DNA of 64,000 bases from Sycon ciliatum (lineage: Eukaryota; Porifera; Calcarea; Leucosolenida; Sycettidae), in NCBI RefSeq assembly GCF_964019385.1, contig NC_088643.1:6893495-6957494 (forward strand). Direction: 5' to 3'. Below, piece by piece: positions 10,444 to 50,596 of the stretch (position 1 is the stretch's first letter; each line of letters starts with the position of its first letter). The notes under the pieces were generated by a model. The model saw only the letters and a program-made list of their open reading frames with translations, did not search any database and was not told the origin of the DNA. Position numbers and translations under genes: made by a program.

Positions 10444-13400
10444 ATGATCATTTGCAAGTCTCGGCGAAGATCTCGGTGCGCCGCTAGCGTCTTGTTGGTG
10501 GTGTTGACTGCATTGGCTGGGCTGAACAGTGTAGTGTTTGCCTTTAACGAGGATGTGGTGCCGCTTTGTTCCGTCGATTCGGACGAGATCCGACCCCCGG
10601 GTAGCCGAGAGCGGTCCAGCTTGAAGAGCAGGACGCAGGACGAGCTAGTAGACGTAGCGACGTGGACAAGTGATGTGTATAAAAACGTGACGTTCGAACA
10701 TATCGTACAGGTGGGGAGCACGGACGAATTCATTGACGCGCTCTACAACATCGAGAATTCGACGTGGATCAAGATGGAAACGGGTGAGTACGGGCTGCCT
10801 GGACCGGAGCGCGCCCCCGCAGCGTTCTGGCTACAGGACTTACACAACGTGATGATAGAGGGCAAGTGCCAGAAGGTCGACGGCTACGGCAACTGCGTGC
10901 GCTCGGAAACGACGCTGAGCTGCGAGAACGAGGGGCTGAGCGGCACGGGGCTGGCGTTTCTGAACTCGGTCGGCATCGTGTTCGCCAACGTGACCATCCA
11001 CCGCTGCGGCGCAGTGCACTGGAGCACGAGCTGGTCGAACATGACCGGCCAGCTGCCCATCATGTCGGCGCTGGTGTTTGCGCGCTGCCAGAACGTCACC
11101 TTGTACGGCACGACGATCGAGCTCAGCCGAGGCGCCGGCGCATTCCTGGTGGACGTGAGCGGGCACGTGCACGTCGAGTCCTGCACGTTCCGGCACAACA
11201 ACGCCACCGACATGCTGCAGTACCTGAACTACGCCGACAATGTCACCAACACCACGTTCGGAGGCGGCGGGCTGCTCGTGGAGTTTGCGTTCTGCAAACT
11301 GCCGATCCTGTTCAACGCCAGCGATATCACCAACAGCACGTTCTATCCGCTGTGCGAGCACGAGCAACACGGTGCTTGGATTCAGCAGCAGCCACGTCCC
11401 AGGTACCTCATCTACAACAACACCTTTCAAGAAAACCGGGGGTTGTCCTACAACATCCTCAAGTTTACGTTCATCCGACCAGGCGGGCATTTCCATCAGG
11501 CTTTCGGCCGCGGAGGAGGCTTGTCCATGTTCTTCAAAGGCTTCGTTCACAAGTCTGACATCCTCGTCGACAGCTGTAATTTCTTCGGCAACGAGGGAGC
11601 CTGGGGCGGCGGCCTGTTCATGGAGCTGCAGGACGGCGTATCGCACACCAACATCACAATTCAGAGCTGTCGCATTGAGGGCAATATTGGTCACGAGGCG
11701 GGCGGAGGCGTTCGCATTGGTTTCATCTTCCTCGACGAGAACATCACCCAGGAGTTTAACAGCATTCAGTTCACCGGCGTTGACATTGTGAGCAATGAAG
11801 GCAGCTGGGGCGGCGGTCTATCGGCGTATACGGCCACCGAGCCCCGTCGCCTGGCAACGAACCAGCTTCGCTTCAACGGCTGCAGCTGGTGGAAGAACGT
11901 GGCGCAGAACGCGGCGGCAGTGGCGCTAAGCCGCTGGCACTACGTAACGCTGGGCGCGGTGGTGGAGCCCGTGTTCGCGGCGTGCACGTTCCGCGACAAC
12001 GTGGTGCGGACGAGCCTGATCATCGGCCGCGGCACTATCCTAGTCGACATGCTGGCGTTGACGCTGGTGGACTCGTCGCTCTGCGGCAACAACGGCTCGG
12101 CTCTGGTGCTGGACACGTCGTCGGTGAACATGAGAGGCTCGATCACGTTCCACAACAACACCGGGGACACTGGCGGTGCCGTAATGCTCACCGGCTTCTC
12201 CTGGATCACGCTGAACAGCGACACGTCGGTGGCGTTCCTGCGCAACATGGCGCACATGTACGGCGGCGCCGTCTACTGCCAGACGAACAGCGCGCACTCG
12301 GTGCTGTCGTCGCGCAACTGCTTCCTGCAGTACGCGGACCCGATGGCCTCGCCGGACCAGTGGAACGCCACGGTGACTTTCTCTAGCAACGCGGCGCACG
12401 CCGCCGGCCACTCCATCTACGCCACCACGCTCTTCCACTGCCTGTGGGGCGGCGACATCGAGGGCCTCTACCCCAGACCCGAGCAGATGAAGAAGGTCAT
12501 GAACTGGACCAACTTCCACTACTACCCGAAGAACCGCGCCGGGTACGAGATTGCGACCAGCGCCAATCGGCTCGTTCCGCCCGCGGGACGCGTCCAGATG
12601 GCGCCAGGCGAGCACAAGGCAATAAACGTACGAGCCCGAGATGATCTTGACCAGTTGTCGGACACGGTCGTCTACATAACGGTCGACGCGAGCGCGCACA
12701 ACGAGGACAACGTGACCGTTGGCGAGGACTCCTACCGTACGATCACCGACGACAGCATGAGCAGCATCTGGCTGGTGGGCGAGCCGCTGCAGAACCGCAC
12801 GCTGCGGCTGCGGACGCTCTCGGCCATTCCCGTCGACAGCGTGATGACGGTGGAGACAACGCAGTGCCACCCGTGCTACTGGTACTCGCCGGCCAAGGGC
12901 AAGTGTGTGTGCGTCACGGACACCAAGCAGGTGTCGCACACCGCCGTGTCGAGATGCGACGACTCCAACTACGGCTGCTACCTGCAGAACGGCTACTGGG
13001 GAGGCTTCATCAACAACCAACCGCATTCGCCCGGCGACAGCAAGGACCTGCAGCACAGCTGGAACACGAGAACGTTTGTCACGCTGCCATGCCCGTTTGA
13101 CTACTGCCACTGCGATTCGAGCAGCAATGCAGCGTACAGCGAGTGTGCGCTGATCAACAACGCAACGGAAGACACCGAGGACAAGTACGGCTTCTACATG
13201 AACGCGCAGTGTATGAATGGCCGCGTCGGGCGTCTGTGTGGCAGCTGCCGCGAGGGACTGAGCGTGCTGCTCGGGAGCAACGAGTGCCGCAACTGCACCA
13301 GCGAGAATGCCTATATCGTGTGGGGCTCGTTCTCCATCATCGGCATCTTCATCACCGTGTTCATGATCTGGACGGACTTCAACATTCTCTCCGGCCACGT

Positions 13401-14832
13401 CAACAGCCCATGGTTCTACTTCCAGGTGCTACCCTACATCATGTCGGACAATGCGTCGTACCACTTCAACACCATCCCGCCGTTCAACTACATCATGAAC
13501 CTGGTGAACGCCTCGCTGCCCTGGGCCACCTGCTTCATAGGCGGTCTCGGCGACCTGGAGAAGCTGGCCATCTCCTACGCCGTGCCCACGTACATACTGC
13601 TGATAGTGCTGGCCGTGGCCGTGGTGTGCCGATACCCGCGCATGAAGCGCCTCCTGCTCTGCGGCTACCGCAAGGATCAGGAGCCGTCCGTGCTGAAGAC
13701 GCTCTGCTCGCTGCTGGCCGTATTCTACGTGTCGCTGGTGGGCAACAGCTTTCAGCTGCTCATGTTCGTAGACATCGGCGACAGCGGGCCGTGGCTGTAC
13801 CGCGACGCCAACGTGAAGTTCTGGGGCAGGGAGCATGCGCCGTGGGGAGTGCTTGCCGTGCTGATAATCATCCTGGTGGCTATACCGCTGCCGTTGTTCT
13901 TGCTGTGCGGACCGCGTCTGCAGCGCCGCTACAGCCTGACGCGCTTTAAGCCGCTGCTGGACATCGTGCAGGAGCCGTACGCGCCCAACCGCCGCAGCTT
14001 CGCCGGCTTCTACTTCATGGCGCGCCTGGTCTTCCTGGCGTTGACCACCACCGAGATTATCCCGCTGAACATCCGCCAGGCCGTGCTGCAGCTGCTCTGC
14101 CTGCTGGTGCTGGTGATTCACATGTGCGCGCAGCCGTACGGCGGCCGCTTCATCTGGCTGAACTGGGTAGACACGGTCGTTCTGGCCACGCTCGCAGCCA
14201 CCGTACAGGTGAACTTCTTCTATGGCATTCGCTCCGACTCCGGCGAGACCACCGAGTGGGCGGCCTACGTCGTCATCACCCTCATGTCCATTCCTCTTCT
14301 CTACCTGCTGGTGTTCATCGTCACATGGGTCTCGCTGACCGTGCTGCACGGGCTCAGCAAGCGAGGCCTGGTCAAGCGCCGCTTCCCCAAGTTCCGCTAC
14401 ATCGAGCAGGCCATGGCGTCCGCCCTGGTCGCGCTGAATCCGCAGCCACCGCGGCAACTGGAGACGTCCTACGATAGCAACGCCGCCTCGATCCTCTGGA
14501 CGGCCTCGTCCACGGGCACGAGCAGGAGTCGCTCGGGACCAACACAACGTCACCAGCAGCCACGGCAGCAACCGTACTACGAGGCGCCGAAGCAACCGCT
14601 CTTGCAGCCGGTCAGCGATAACGAAGAAGACGATGACGACGACACTGGACACGGCAACCGGTCCTATTCCACGTTCATAAACCATGACGCCGTTCGGGAA
14701 AGAAACACAAACTCCTCGCGGGGCTACGAGTCGTCCTCCACAATCAACTCAGTTGCATCACAACACCAGATTGGTGACGAGGCGTCCGGCGATTCCGTTC
14801 GACCCAACCCAGGGGATAGCGGACACGGATGA
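10444..14832 (+). CDS. Pmp-like beta-helix protein with C-terminal multi-pass membrane domain
   Basis: An intronless gene of 1462 codons. Residues 1-33 are a signal peptide (basic start, then VLLVVLTALAG). Residues of about 80-620 repeat short units centred on GGG (FGGGGLLVEF, GAWGGGLFMEL, GSWGGGLSAYT, GGAVYCQ), as in right-handed parallel beta-helices and Pmp-like repeats, with many NxS/T sites. A Cys-rich region follows (about 808-950: CHPCYWY, GRLCGSCREGLSVLLGS). About eight hydrophobic segments then run from about 956 to 1305, and an acidic, Ser-rich tail of about 150 residues ends the protein. Proteins combining an extracellular beta-helix, a Cys-rich stalk and such a membrane domain are known in sponges and choanoflagellates, but their function is unknown. 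A cell-surface adhesion or receptor role is inference. The start is the first ATG before the signal peptide. The long antisense ORFs are shadows of high GC at third positions. Confidence 0.88.
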   Translation: MIICKSRRRSRCAASVLLVVLTALAGLNSVVFAFNEDVVPLCSVDSDEIRPPGSRERSSLKSRTQDELVDVATWTSDVYKNVTFEHIVQVGSTDEFIDALYNIENSTWIKMETGEYGLPGPERAPAAFWLQDLHNVMIEGKCQKVDGYGNCVRSETTLSCENEGLSGTGLAFLNSVGIVFANVTIHRCGAVHWSTSWSNMTGQLPIMSALVFARCQNVTLYGTTIELSRGAGAFLVDVSGHVHVESCTFRHNNATDMLQYLNYADNVTNTTFGGGGLLVEFAFCKLPILFNASDITNSTFYPLCEHEQHGAWIQQQPRPRYLIYNNTFQENRGLSYNILKFTFIRPGGHFHQAFGRGGGLSMFFKGFVHKSDILVDSCNFFGNEGAWGGGLFMELQDGVSHTNITIQSCRIEGNIGHEAGGGVRIGFIFLDENITQEFNSIQFTGVDIVSNEGSWGGGLSAYTATEPRRLATNQLRFNGCSWWKNVAQNAAAVALSRWHYVTLGAVVEPVFAACTFRDNVVRTSLIIGRGTILVDMLALTLVDSSLCGNNGSALVLDTSSVNMRGSITFHNNTGDTGGAVMLTGFSWITLNSDTSVAFLRNMAHMYGGAVYCQTNSAHSVLSSRNCFLQYADPMASPDQWNATVTFSSNAAHAAGHSIYATTLFHCLWGGDIEGLYPRPEQMKKVMNWTNFHYYPKNRAGYEIATSANRLVPPAGRVQMAPGEHKAINVRARDDLDQLSDTVVYITVDASAHNEDNVTVGEDSYRTITDDSMSSIWLVGEPLQNRTLRLRTLSAIPVDSVMTVETTQCHPCYWYSPAKGKCVCVTDTKQVSHTAVSRCDDSNYGCYLQNGYWGGFINNQPHSPGDSKDLQHSWNTRTFVTLPCPFDYCHCDSSSNAAYSECALINNATEDTEDKYGFYMNAQCMNGRVGRLCGSCREGLSVLLGSNECRNCTSENAYIVWGSFSIIGIFITVFMIWTDFNILSGHVNSPWFYFQVLPYIMSDNASYHFNTIPPFNYIMNLVNASLPWATCFIGGLGDLEKLAISYAVPTYILLIVLAVAVVCRYPRMKRLLLCGYRKDQEPSVLKTLCSLLAVFYVSLVGNSFQLLMFVDIGDSGPWLYRDANVKFWGREHAPWGVLAVLIIILVAIPLPLFLLCGPRLQRRYSLTRFKPLLDIVQEPYAPNRRSFAGFYFMARLVFLALTTTEIIPLNIRQAVLQLLCLLVLVIHMCAQPYGGRFIWLNWVDTVVLATLAATVQVNFFYGIRSDSGETTEWAAYVVITLMSIPLLYLLVFIVTWVSLTVLHGLSKRGLVKRRFPKFRYIEQAMASALVALNPQPPRQLETSYDSNAASILWTASSTGTSRSRSGPTQRHQQPRQQPYYEAPKQPLLQPVSDNEEDDDDDTGHGNRSYSTFINHDAVRERNTNSSRGYESSSTINSVASQHQIGDEASGDSVRPNPGDSGHG

Positions 14833-15576
14833 AAGCTGCAAGTCCTGTGAGGGTATGCTGTTGTAGTCAGTGCAATTTAACCTTGAGCAACGCAGATGTG
14901 CATTGCATTTCTCTCGAGACGTGATAAATAATATTGGCTGTGCTGATGATGTCATCGTATGCCTTTTTTGCCTTGAACCCCTCCGATGATGACCTCTTTG
15001 CATACCGTAGGACCTGCAGAAATGTACTCTTTGCACATGCAGTCTTATTCATGTGAACTACAGCCGTGGTCACATGACGATGCCATGTGTCCACTGCTGA
15101 CTGCCAGTGTGCCTTGAAAGTTGAAACACATAGAACTGTGTCACCCTGTATGACAGTGTCCAAGGACACATCCGCCGTGAAGTTGAACTATTCTTGAGCC
15201 GTATACCGATTTTTTACTCTCACTTTGGGCTGCTTTTCTGTTGTTTTAAAACGGACTTTTTTTCGAATCTCAACGCCATTTTTTAAAATTAATTAACGAG
15301 CATGCGAATGAAAACATGTAACTAACTGCCCATCTTGGGGTTTGAACCTAGGAATCTATAATGACTATATCCACACAAGCTCTACAAATAAATTAACTGT
15401 GAAAAATTACTTTCTATCGAATACTGCAACTCCTACACTTTTTCTTATTCTCCACAAAAGATGCTGTCTACTAGTTGTGTGAGCCTGCCACTTGTAAGAG
15501 CAAGTGATTTTAACATTACTATTATTCTGGCATTTCAAACATATTATTCTTCAACTCTGCAGACAACCGTTGTGAG
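14833..15576. other. 3' flank, no gene recognised
   Basis: AT-rich sequence after the beta-helix gene. No clear polyadenylation signal or repeat can be assigned. Confidence 0.45.
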
Positions 15577-15600
15577 CAGGGAGTCGTAAAATATTTCCTG
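15577..15600. mobile_element. CAGGGAGTCGT mini-palindrome, decayed
   Basis: It starts CAGGGAGTCGTAAAA and ends in a shortened arm, ATTTCCTG. The flanking octamers GTTGTGAG and GTTATGGG match at 6 of 8 positions, as expected for an old 8-bp target duplication. Confidence 0.5.
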
Positions 15601-15838
15601 GTTATGGGCCAAGGTCACGGCACGTGCCCAGTGGCAGGTGGTGGTGGCCAATTGGAACCCAACGGCTCATCACCGATGCAAGATAACTAGTCTAGAACTG
15701 CCCAGGGTTGGCTTGCACAGCCATAGCAGTGTACCAATGACACCCCATGCAGGACACACCGATCTGCTTCATTTCTCTGGTTGGATTTCACATGCCATGT
15801 ACCGGGTCAATGTACATCATGTGCCTATAAAAGAATAG

Positions 15839-15892
15839 TTGCAAATCAGGGAGTCGTAAAATACCGGTATTTTACGACTCCCTGTTGCAAAT
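15839..15892. mobile_element. 38-bp palindromic mini-element with 8-bp target duplication
   Basis: The element at 15847-15884 is a perfect palindrome whose arms read CAGGGAGTCGTAAAATACC and its complement. Perfect direct octamers TTGCAAAT flank it (15839-15846 and 15885-15892). A CAGGG terminus plus an 8-bp duplication is the hAT signature, and the element is only its two terminal repeats back to back. Confidence 0.85.
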
Positions 15893-15949
15893 CCACGACG
15901 ATTACACTCCAGCCAGACAAAAAAACCTCAGAAATGAGTCATGTGACTA

Positions 15950-16156
15950 CTGTAAACCGTGAAATTATTGCCATGGTCTAATTTCTGCGAAATTCGCGAC
16001 CGCGTGAAAATCGCGAAATTTAGACAGCACGAAAAGGAGATCCATGAAAGGTTTAGCAAGAATGCCATTCTGCAATCGCAAAATTAAAACCTCGCAAACC
16101 TGTCCGGATTCTGAAAATGCGAACTAAAAACGCCGCGAAAATGTCACGCTTTACAG
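15950..16156. mobile_element. 207-bp mariner-type MITE (CTGTAAA family)
   Basis: The ends are CTGTAAACCGTGAAATTATT and GCGAAAATGTCACGCTTTACAG, with TA on both sides. It has the same length and end style as the element at 33850-34056 and is related to 34692-34907. It is non-coding. Confidence 0.8.
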
Positions 16157-17062
16157 TACATTGTCACTACTACACATGCCACACTATAGGGGTGGCAATC
16201 TCCACAAGCGGCAAGAAGAGCAATGGCATGAAGCGTCAAGGGGCTGTGTGTTCCGAGTCCAGTGCAATACTATTATTAGTATACTCTAAGGCCTCTCGTA
16301 GGCGGATCTGGCAGCATTCACAGTCGTGAAGAAAAAACTCAACATGCAGCCATTGTGCACGCACGGCGTTAATCGGTGAAATCATTCAATGGAAAGGAAG
16401 ACAAGGAGTCAAAATTATTGCACGGCTTATGTGCACCACCGCACGAAGTTGACATGTACACACGCCCCACTACACCTACTCCGAAGCAAAAATAACAGAA
16501 TATGTTGTGACATCAGGACAACTAACTGTCGACATCATGACACTAGCTCAAGCTGGCAGAAACAATTATTATTTGGAATCAATCCATCATTATGTAGGTT
16601 CAAGTCAAGTTCAGCAACAGAATAGTACAGAGAAGGGCAAAGGATATATGCATGCACCATTCGGCACCCTCCGCATATTGCATATTATCTGTATACCAAA
16701 GAAGAAATTCTGGAAATAACTTTACGACATACTTCGAAGTGATTACGGTGCAAGTACTGCACTAGCTGGCACAAATGCAGCAGCGCCACAGGTTATTGGA
16801 TCGCAACAAATTTATGTTACAAAATACGCATGTCCTCTCTTGCCGGGAGATACCGGTATGCACGGTTTGTACACGAAGCCATGAGATTTCACCCCACCGG
16901 TCATCAGCTGTGTCTCGGGTCGGTCCTTGCAAAACGTAGGGTGGACTAAATCAGACAACAGTCTCTATGGTATGCTGAGTGAGCCAACCCCCCTCCCCCC
17001 CCCCCCCCTACACACACACACATACCCACACTCACACCCACTCACACCCACACCTCTCGCAA
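16157..17062. other. Downstream flank of the IQ-PTB gene
   Basis: No coding feature was found. A C-rich tract followed by a CA-rich microsatellite lies at about 16986-17052, just past the stop codon of the minus-strand gene and probably within its 3' UTR. Confidence 0.45.
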
Positions 17063-46177
<29,115 letters not shown>

Positions 46178-47079
46178 GGCGCAGCTACGCCGTTGTCTCG
46201 GTGCAACCCCCTGTCACAATGACGGCCAGGTCCGCAATGATCTCCACAAACGTACTGGTGATGTGGGGTGGTCACCTGGTCACGACACGGTAGAGGCTAC
46301 TACTGTCCTTGCAGCTAGGCTGGTGTCTTGTTTGTTGTTTTGTAGAACATTTGCACGAATTCGGGACACTTTCATTCACTTGTAAACTGGCGGCTATTGC
46401 TTCGGCCGCTAAATGTTCCAACTCATGGCCACAAAGCTCCGAATCACGGATCAGCACGACTTCGACGTGTGGCGTCTCTGCTAATGCTGTGATCACCCAA
46501 TAGTTACGATTTCTTATCCAGTGGGACTGAAGAGTTTTGCCGACACGACGCAAATTTCTGGTATCATTGAGAGCAGGGTGAACTTTGAAAAAGGGAACAC
46601 CTTCCTAGATCCTCCGAATCAATGCGCCCATTCTGCCCAGTTTCTGTGACCGTGGGTCCTGGCCTGGGTGCAGCGTGGCATTGGCAATGGGACAGCCAGA
46701 GAGGGTCTACTCCCCTGTCACAGTGTCAGCATTGGCGTTGCTGCCACGAGCGAACACGAGCATGTGTATTAGTATTAGTACTATTACATTTAGAGCCAGT
46801 AGTGAGTACATGACTATAAACCCGATGGTGGACTGAAGGGTTGGCGTCGACGCCTTCTGCCTGGGAACTGTTGTCCAGTGTTGAAGTCAAAACTGTCACC
46901 TGTCTCTCCGCCTCTCAGCACGTCAGTCTTTGACATCGGAGATGGAGCTTTTCTACCCTTTACTGGCTTTAGTTTAGGCAGCAACACGGTATTGCAGCTC
47001 TACCACCAACGAAGCCAGGCTCGCCGTCATCATGGGCATGTACTGAAGAGGACTAAAACTGCACCGACAATCCGTAGTA
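46178..47079. other. Upstream region of the IQ-PTB gene
   Basis: Probable 5' UTR and promoter of the minus-strand gene. No core promoter motif can be named with confidence, and no gene on the plus strand. Confidence 0.4.
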
Positions 47080-47926
47080 CAGGTGGAATCCTGATAATTC
47101 GAATATGGCTTAATTCGAACATCCCGCTTAATTTATAGAAGTTTTTCCAGGACCGATTTCTGTCAATACGATTCCCACATAAATTTTTCTGACAATTCGA
47201 ACCTCGAACCAGACATGTCCGGTTAATTCGAAGTTACACGGATTCTACTTACATAGAAAATGTGTGGGATTTGTGCTGATAATTCGAAGTTTGCAAAGTG
47301 TAATTCGAAGTTCACTGTACACTGTTCTGGTAAGTTCAGTTTGTATGAGCAGGCTGTGCCGGTCAGTTCAGTATCCGTGAACTCTGTGTCTAAGGTCCAT
47401 AGCGCAACTCTGCGTGACCATGAGAGCATTTTGATATACATCATCAGGCCAAACTAAAGAAGGTGTGTGGTTCGACTCACCCGACCGACCGTACAATTTC
47501 AGCCCGACCGTAACTTTTTTTCGGCGGGCTGCCGTGTGACTGACGTACGTGGACTGAACACGTCCACGTCTACGTGCTGTGCGGCGTGAGTCTGCGGACG
47601 CAGGCGGCTCCTTTTGGACTTGACTTGTAGTTGTACTGCAGTGCAGTGCAGTGAGTGGTACGACTGCTGCCTTGTGCTGGTAGTAGAGTCTACTCGATAC
47701 GCGTATACAGTGTATTTACATGTACTAAAAAATATATTTAAAAAAAAAATCCGCCCGCCCGCCCGTAAAAAAAATGTCCATGTTAGTCGAACCACACACC
47801 TTCTTTAGTTTGGCCTCATGTACATAATTATTGTGTTGTGGGTTCATGTTTGGATAATTAGAATGCCCGGCTAATTAGAAGTCTTTTCCTGGCATTTCGA
47901 GGTTCGAATTATCAGGATTCCACCTG
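47080..47926. mobile_element. Tigger/pogo-like element with nested insertion
   Basis: The ends CAGGTGGAATCCTGATAATT and its complement, with TA on both sides. AATTCGAA phrases are repeated through the body. It is interrupted at 47447-47815. There is no transposase frame. Confidence 0.8.
47447..47815. mobile_element. Harbinger-like TIR element (GGCCAAACT family), copy 2
   Basis: 369 bp, with TCA duplicated on both sides (47444-47446 and 47816-47818). It is the uninterrupted counterpart, in inverted orientation, of 3757-4591. Confidence 0.85.
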
Positions 47927-47989
47927 TAATAGATAAAGTCTACCCGTGTTTCATGTGTGTGTGTGTGTGTGTTTCGGAAAATCATATCC

Positions 47990-48931
47990 ACATCGGGCAC
48001 GATTTTTAGTGCACATGCATACCATGTACATGACCATAGACCAACCTCGTTACCTCCATGCAGACCGGCATTAACTCCACCATAGCATGGATGGAAGCTT
48101 GGAAGCTGAGGCCCAACATCGCGAAGACCGAAGCAATGTTCATCAGCCCATCGCCGCCCACTCAGCCGTTGCACTTTCCAGGAGCCAATGCTAACGTTAA
48201 CATTGTTCATGAACACAAACACCTTGGTGTTATATTCGACAGCCATATGTCCTGGTCCCCACAGGTCCAGTCAGTATGCAAGCGAGCTAGCTCCTCCCTT
48301 GGCATGTTGCAACCTCACTGCCACCATTTGAATGACCATTGCCGAAAACTGTTCTTTACGTCGTATATTCTACCTATATTTGATTACTGTGACGCAGCGT
48401 GGTGCGGTCTGTGTCAGGCCCTTATTCAAACTCTGGAAATACACCAGCGTCTGCTTCTAAAAATCCTGTTTCGCAAAGATCAAACATTCTCCTCTCAACG
48501 TCTCTACAGTTTAGCTTCAGTATCTCCCCTCTTAGAGCGACACCAGCAACATCTTTGCATCCTTGTACACATGATCTTATTAGACCTGGATCCCAAACAC
48601 TTTGCTAAGTATAACTGCTTTGTGTCCACCAGATCAACACGTCATTCCTTCTCATTACCCCGTGCCAATACCTCGCTGTTTCTGAAATCTCTGAGTACAC
48701 TCTCTGGTCTTCCCTGCCAACTAGCCTTAAAGCATGCACAGACATTAAGGAGTTCAAGCTTCAGCTTCTTCGTCCTAAATAATCTCACCATTTTCGTCAT
48801 GCCTCCCCTTGCAGTACTCTCTTTGTTTCTCTCCTTATTATTCAGTTCGCCGTGGTTGGCTACCACCCGACTTCTCATATATTTTGGCAGTCTTCTGACG
48901 AGCCAGGAGATGTTGAATTAATAATAATAGA
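47990..48931 (+). mobile_element. 5'-truncated LINE, RT C-terminal part
   Basis: An open frame from about 48058 to 48921 encodes the end of a non-LTR reverse transcriptase: AWMEAWKLRPNIAKTEAMFI, HKHLGVIFDSHMSW, then the thumb-like FDYCDAAWCGL and SLASVSPLLERHQQHL. It is CR1/L2-like. The catalytic YADD part is missing (5' truncation). It ends in ATTAATAATAATAG. Confidence 0.8.
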
Positions 48932-48968
48932 CAGGGAGTCGTTTATAGTAACTTTATACGACTCCCTG
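48932..48968. mobile_element. 37-bp CAGGGAGTCGT palindrome
   Basis: The arms CAGGGAGTCGT and ACGACTCCCTG enclose a 15-base AT-rich centre. No flanking duplication could be found. It lies at the tail of the LINE fragment. Confidence 0.7.
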
Positions 48969-49058
48969 GTGACTATGTTCTGTCGTCGTGTCGACATGTC
49001 CTTAGTTTTAGTTATGATTGTGGTCGGGCAACGGAGACAGCGCGAAGAACCCCGTGGT

Positions 49059-50588
49059 TAGGGTCCAGCGGATAATGCTCTGAAAATGTTCGTATAATGC
49101 TAATCATAATGCTCCAAAAATTGCCTTATAATGCTGATTATAATGCTTCAGCAAGGGATATAATGCTCTTGGTTTGGGACAAAAATGAAAGAAAGTCTGC
49201 ATATTGTCAAACTTCCATGAAATTATGCATATCGTCGATCTGCATCTGAAGTTGCCACCTTATCTCTGACGAGCTCCACTACTTCTTAGCACTATGAGAC
49301 ATGGTCGCTTCTCCATTGATTGCTCTCCATTCCAACTTTGATGCAGGGTTGTGGCAGAATAGTCGGTGTATCAAATCCCTCCCCTAATTATCCATGTAGT
49401 GAGAGATGAAACCATTATTGCAGGTAGTCATTCATTGTTGGGATGAAGTTAATCTTGGCAAATAATATTCCCGCCTAGGCGCCTGCAGACAAGCTGTCAC
49501 TGGGTCCACTCTGTCAATAATGTCTTCATCTGAAACACCAGACGTGAGGCCAGTTCCTGAGATCCGGTCTCAGATGGAGAGCCCTCCTATTTGCGGAAAT
49601 CCTTAAAACACGTGTTCAGAAGTTATTTTGCCACTCTACATCCTTTGCTTGTGCTCTCATCTTCTCCTTGAGATGGTGTGTAGACGTATGGCTTGCCACA
49701 ATACTCTTCCTTTCTGATAGCATTTGACTGTAGGCCTGGCATTACACCCGTCCACAACTAACTGTACGTGCTTCATCGGGAAAGTAAGACAGGCTCTGCT
49801 GAGCAATCGACTTGGTACTGAGTCCATGAGAAATTCTAGTTCTTTTCGAGCCTCCTGAGCTGGACTCGGCAAAGGCAGTTCTTTTGGAACGAGCTCTTTC
49901 TGTTTATACCCGCTCTTTCATCCTGGTCCAAATTTAGCAATGCATCAGTGTCTACTTCAGTATCGCTAGAGATGCTATCGCCAGAGCCTCTGGCACAACT
50001 AGAAAACTCTTCTTCGTCTCTTTGATATTCACTTCGCGTATGTCTCGGCCACAGCTCTCCATTATTCTAAAAGTAAAAGAAACCTCGTAAATAATTTCTC
50101 CGGATTTGAGTCACTTGAACTCCCTCGGCCTGGGTTGGGCATGCTTCACAAATGGCTTGTATACATTTACCTGACCACATCGCTACAATCATAACGTTTT
50201 TATGTAGCAATAGTTATGTAGCGTTAGTGCTAAAGGTGTTACCTGTCTACACAATCACAAAGTCATGCGCCGGTACAATGCATAGTGCTCGAATGCCCGG
50301 AATGGGCGGAGCGTAGTACGCAAGAGGTACACAAAAGGAGTAAAATAGGGCTGTTTCGTTGTTACTCAGAGTTTCATGGCAAAAACTTATCATCAGACAA
50401 CATCTCATGATCATGGTTGTAGCCGATTGTTGCCAAAAACCTGGGATTATCCCGATATTATCCACTATGAAACTCGTTATGCCACTCAAACCTCACATAA
50501 TGCTCGTTTTGTTCCTTTCTTATGCTCCATAATGCTCGGATAGTCGTATAATGCCAAATATAATGCCGGCATTATCCGCTGGACCCTA
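49059..50588. mobile_element. hAT-like non-autonomous element, 1530 bp
   Basis: The ends TAGGGTCCAGCGGATAATGC and its complement, with a perfect 8-bp duplication CCCGTGGT (49051-49058 and 50589-50596). Many TAATGC words lie near both ends. Short ORFs (for example 49872-49657 on minus) show no recognisable transposase motif, so it is probably an internally rearranged derivative. Confidence 0.9.
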
Positions 50589-50596
50589 CCCGTGGT

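Noticed and set aside
10840-11694. Long antisense ORFs opposite the beta-helix gene (and similar ones opposite the ADAM, GMPPA and oxidase genes)
   Set aside because: They are mirror images of GC-rich codons, have biased composition and show no domains. The sense strands have clear domain content.
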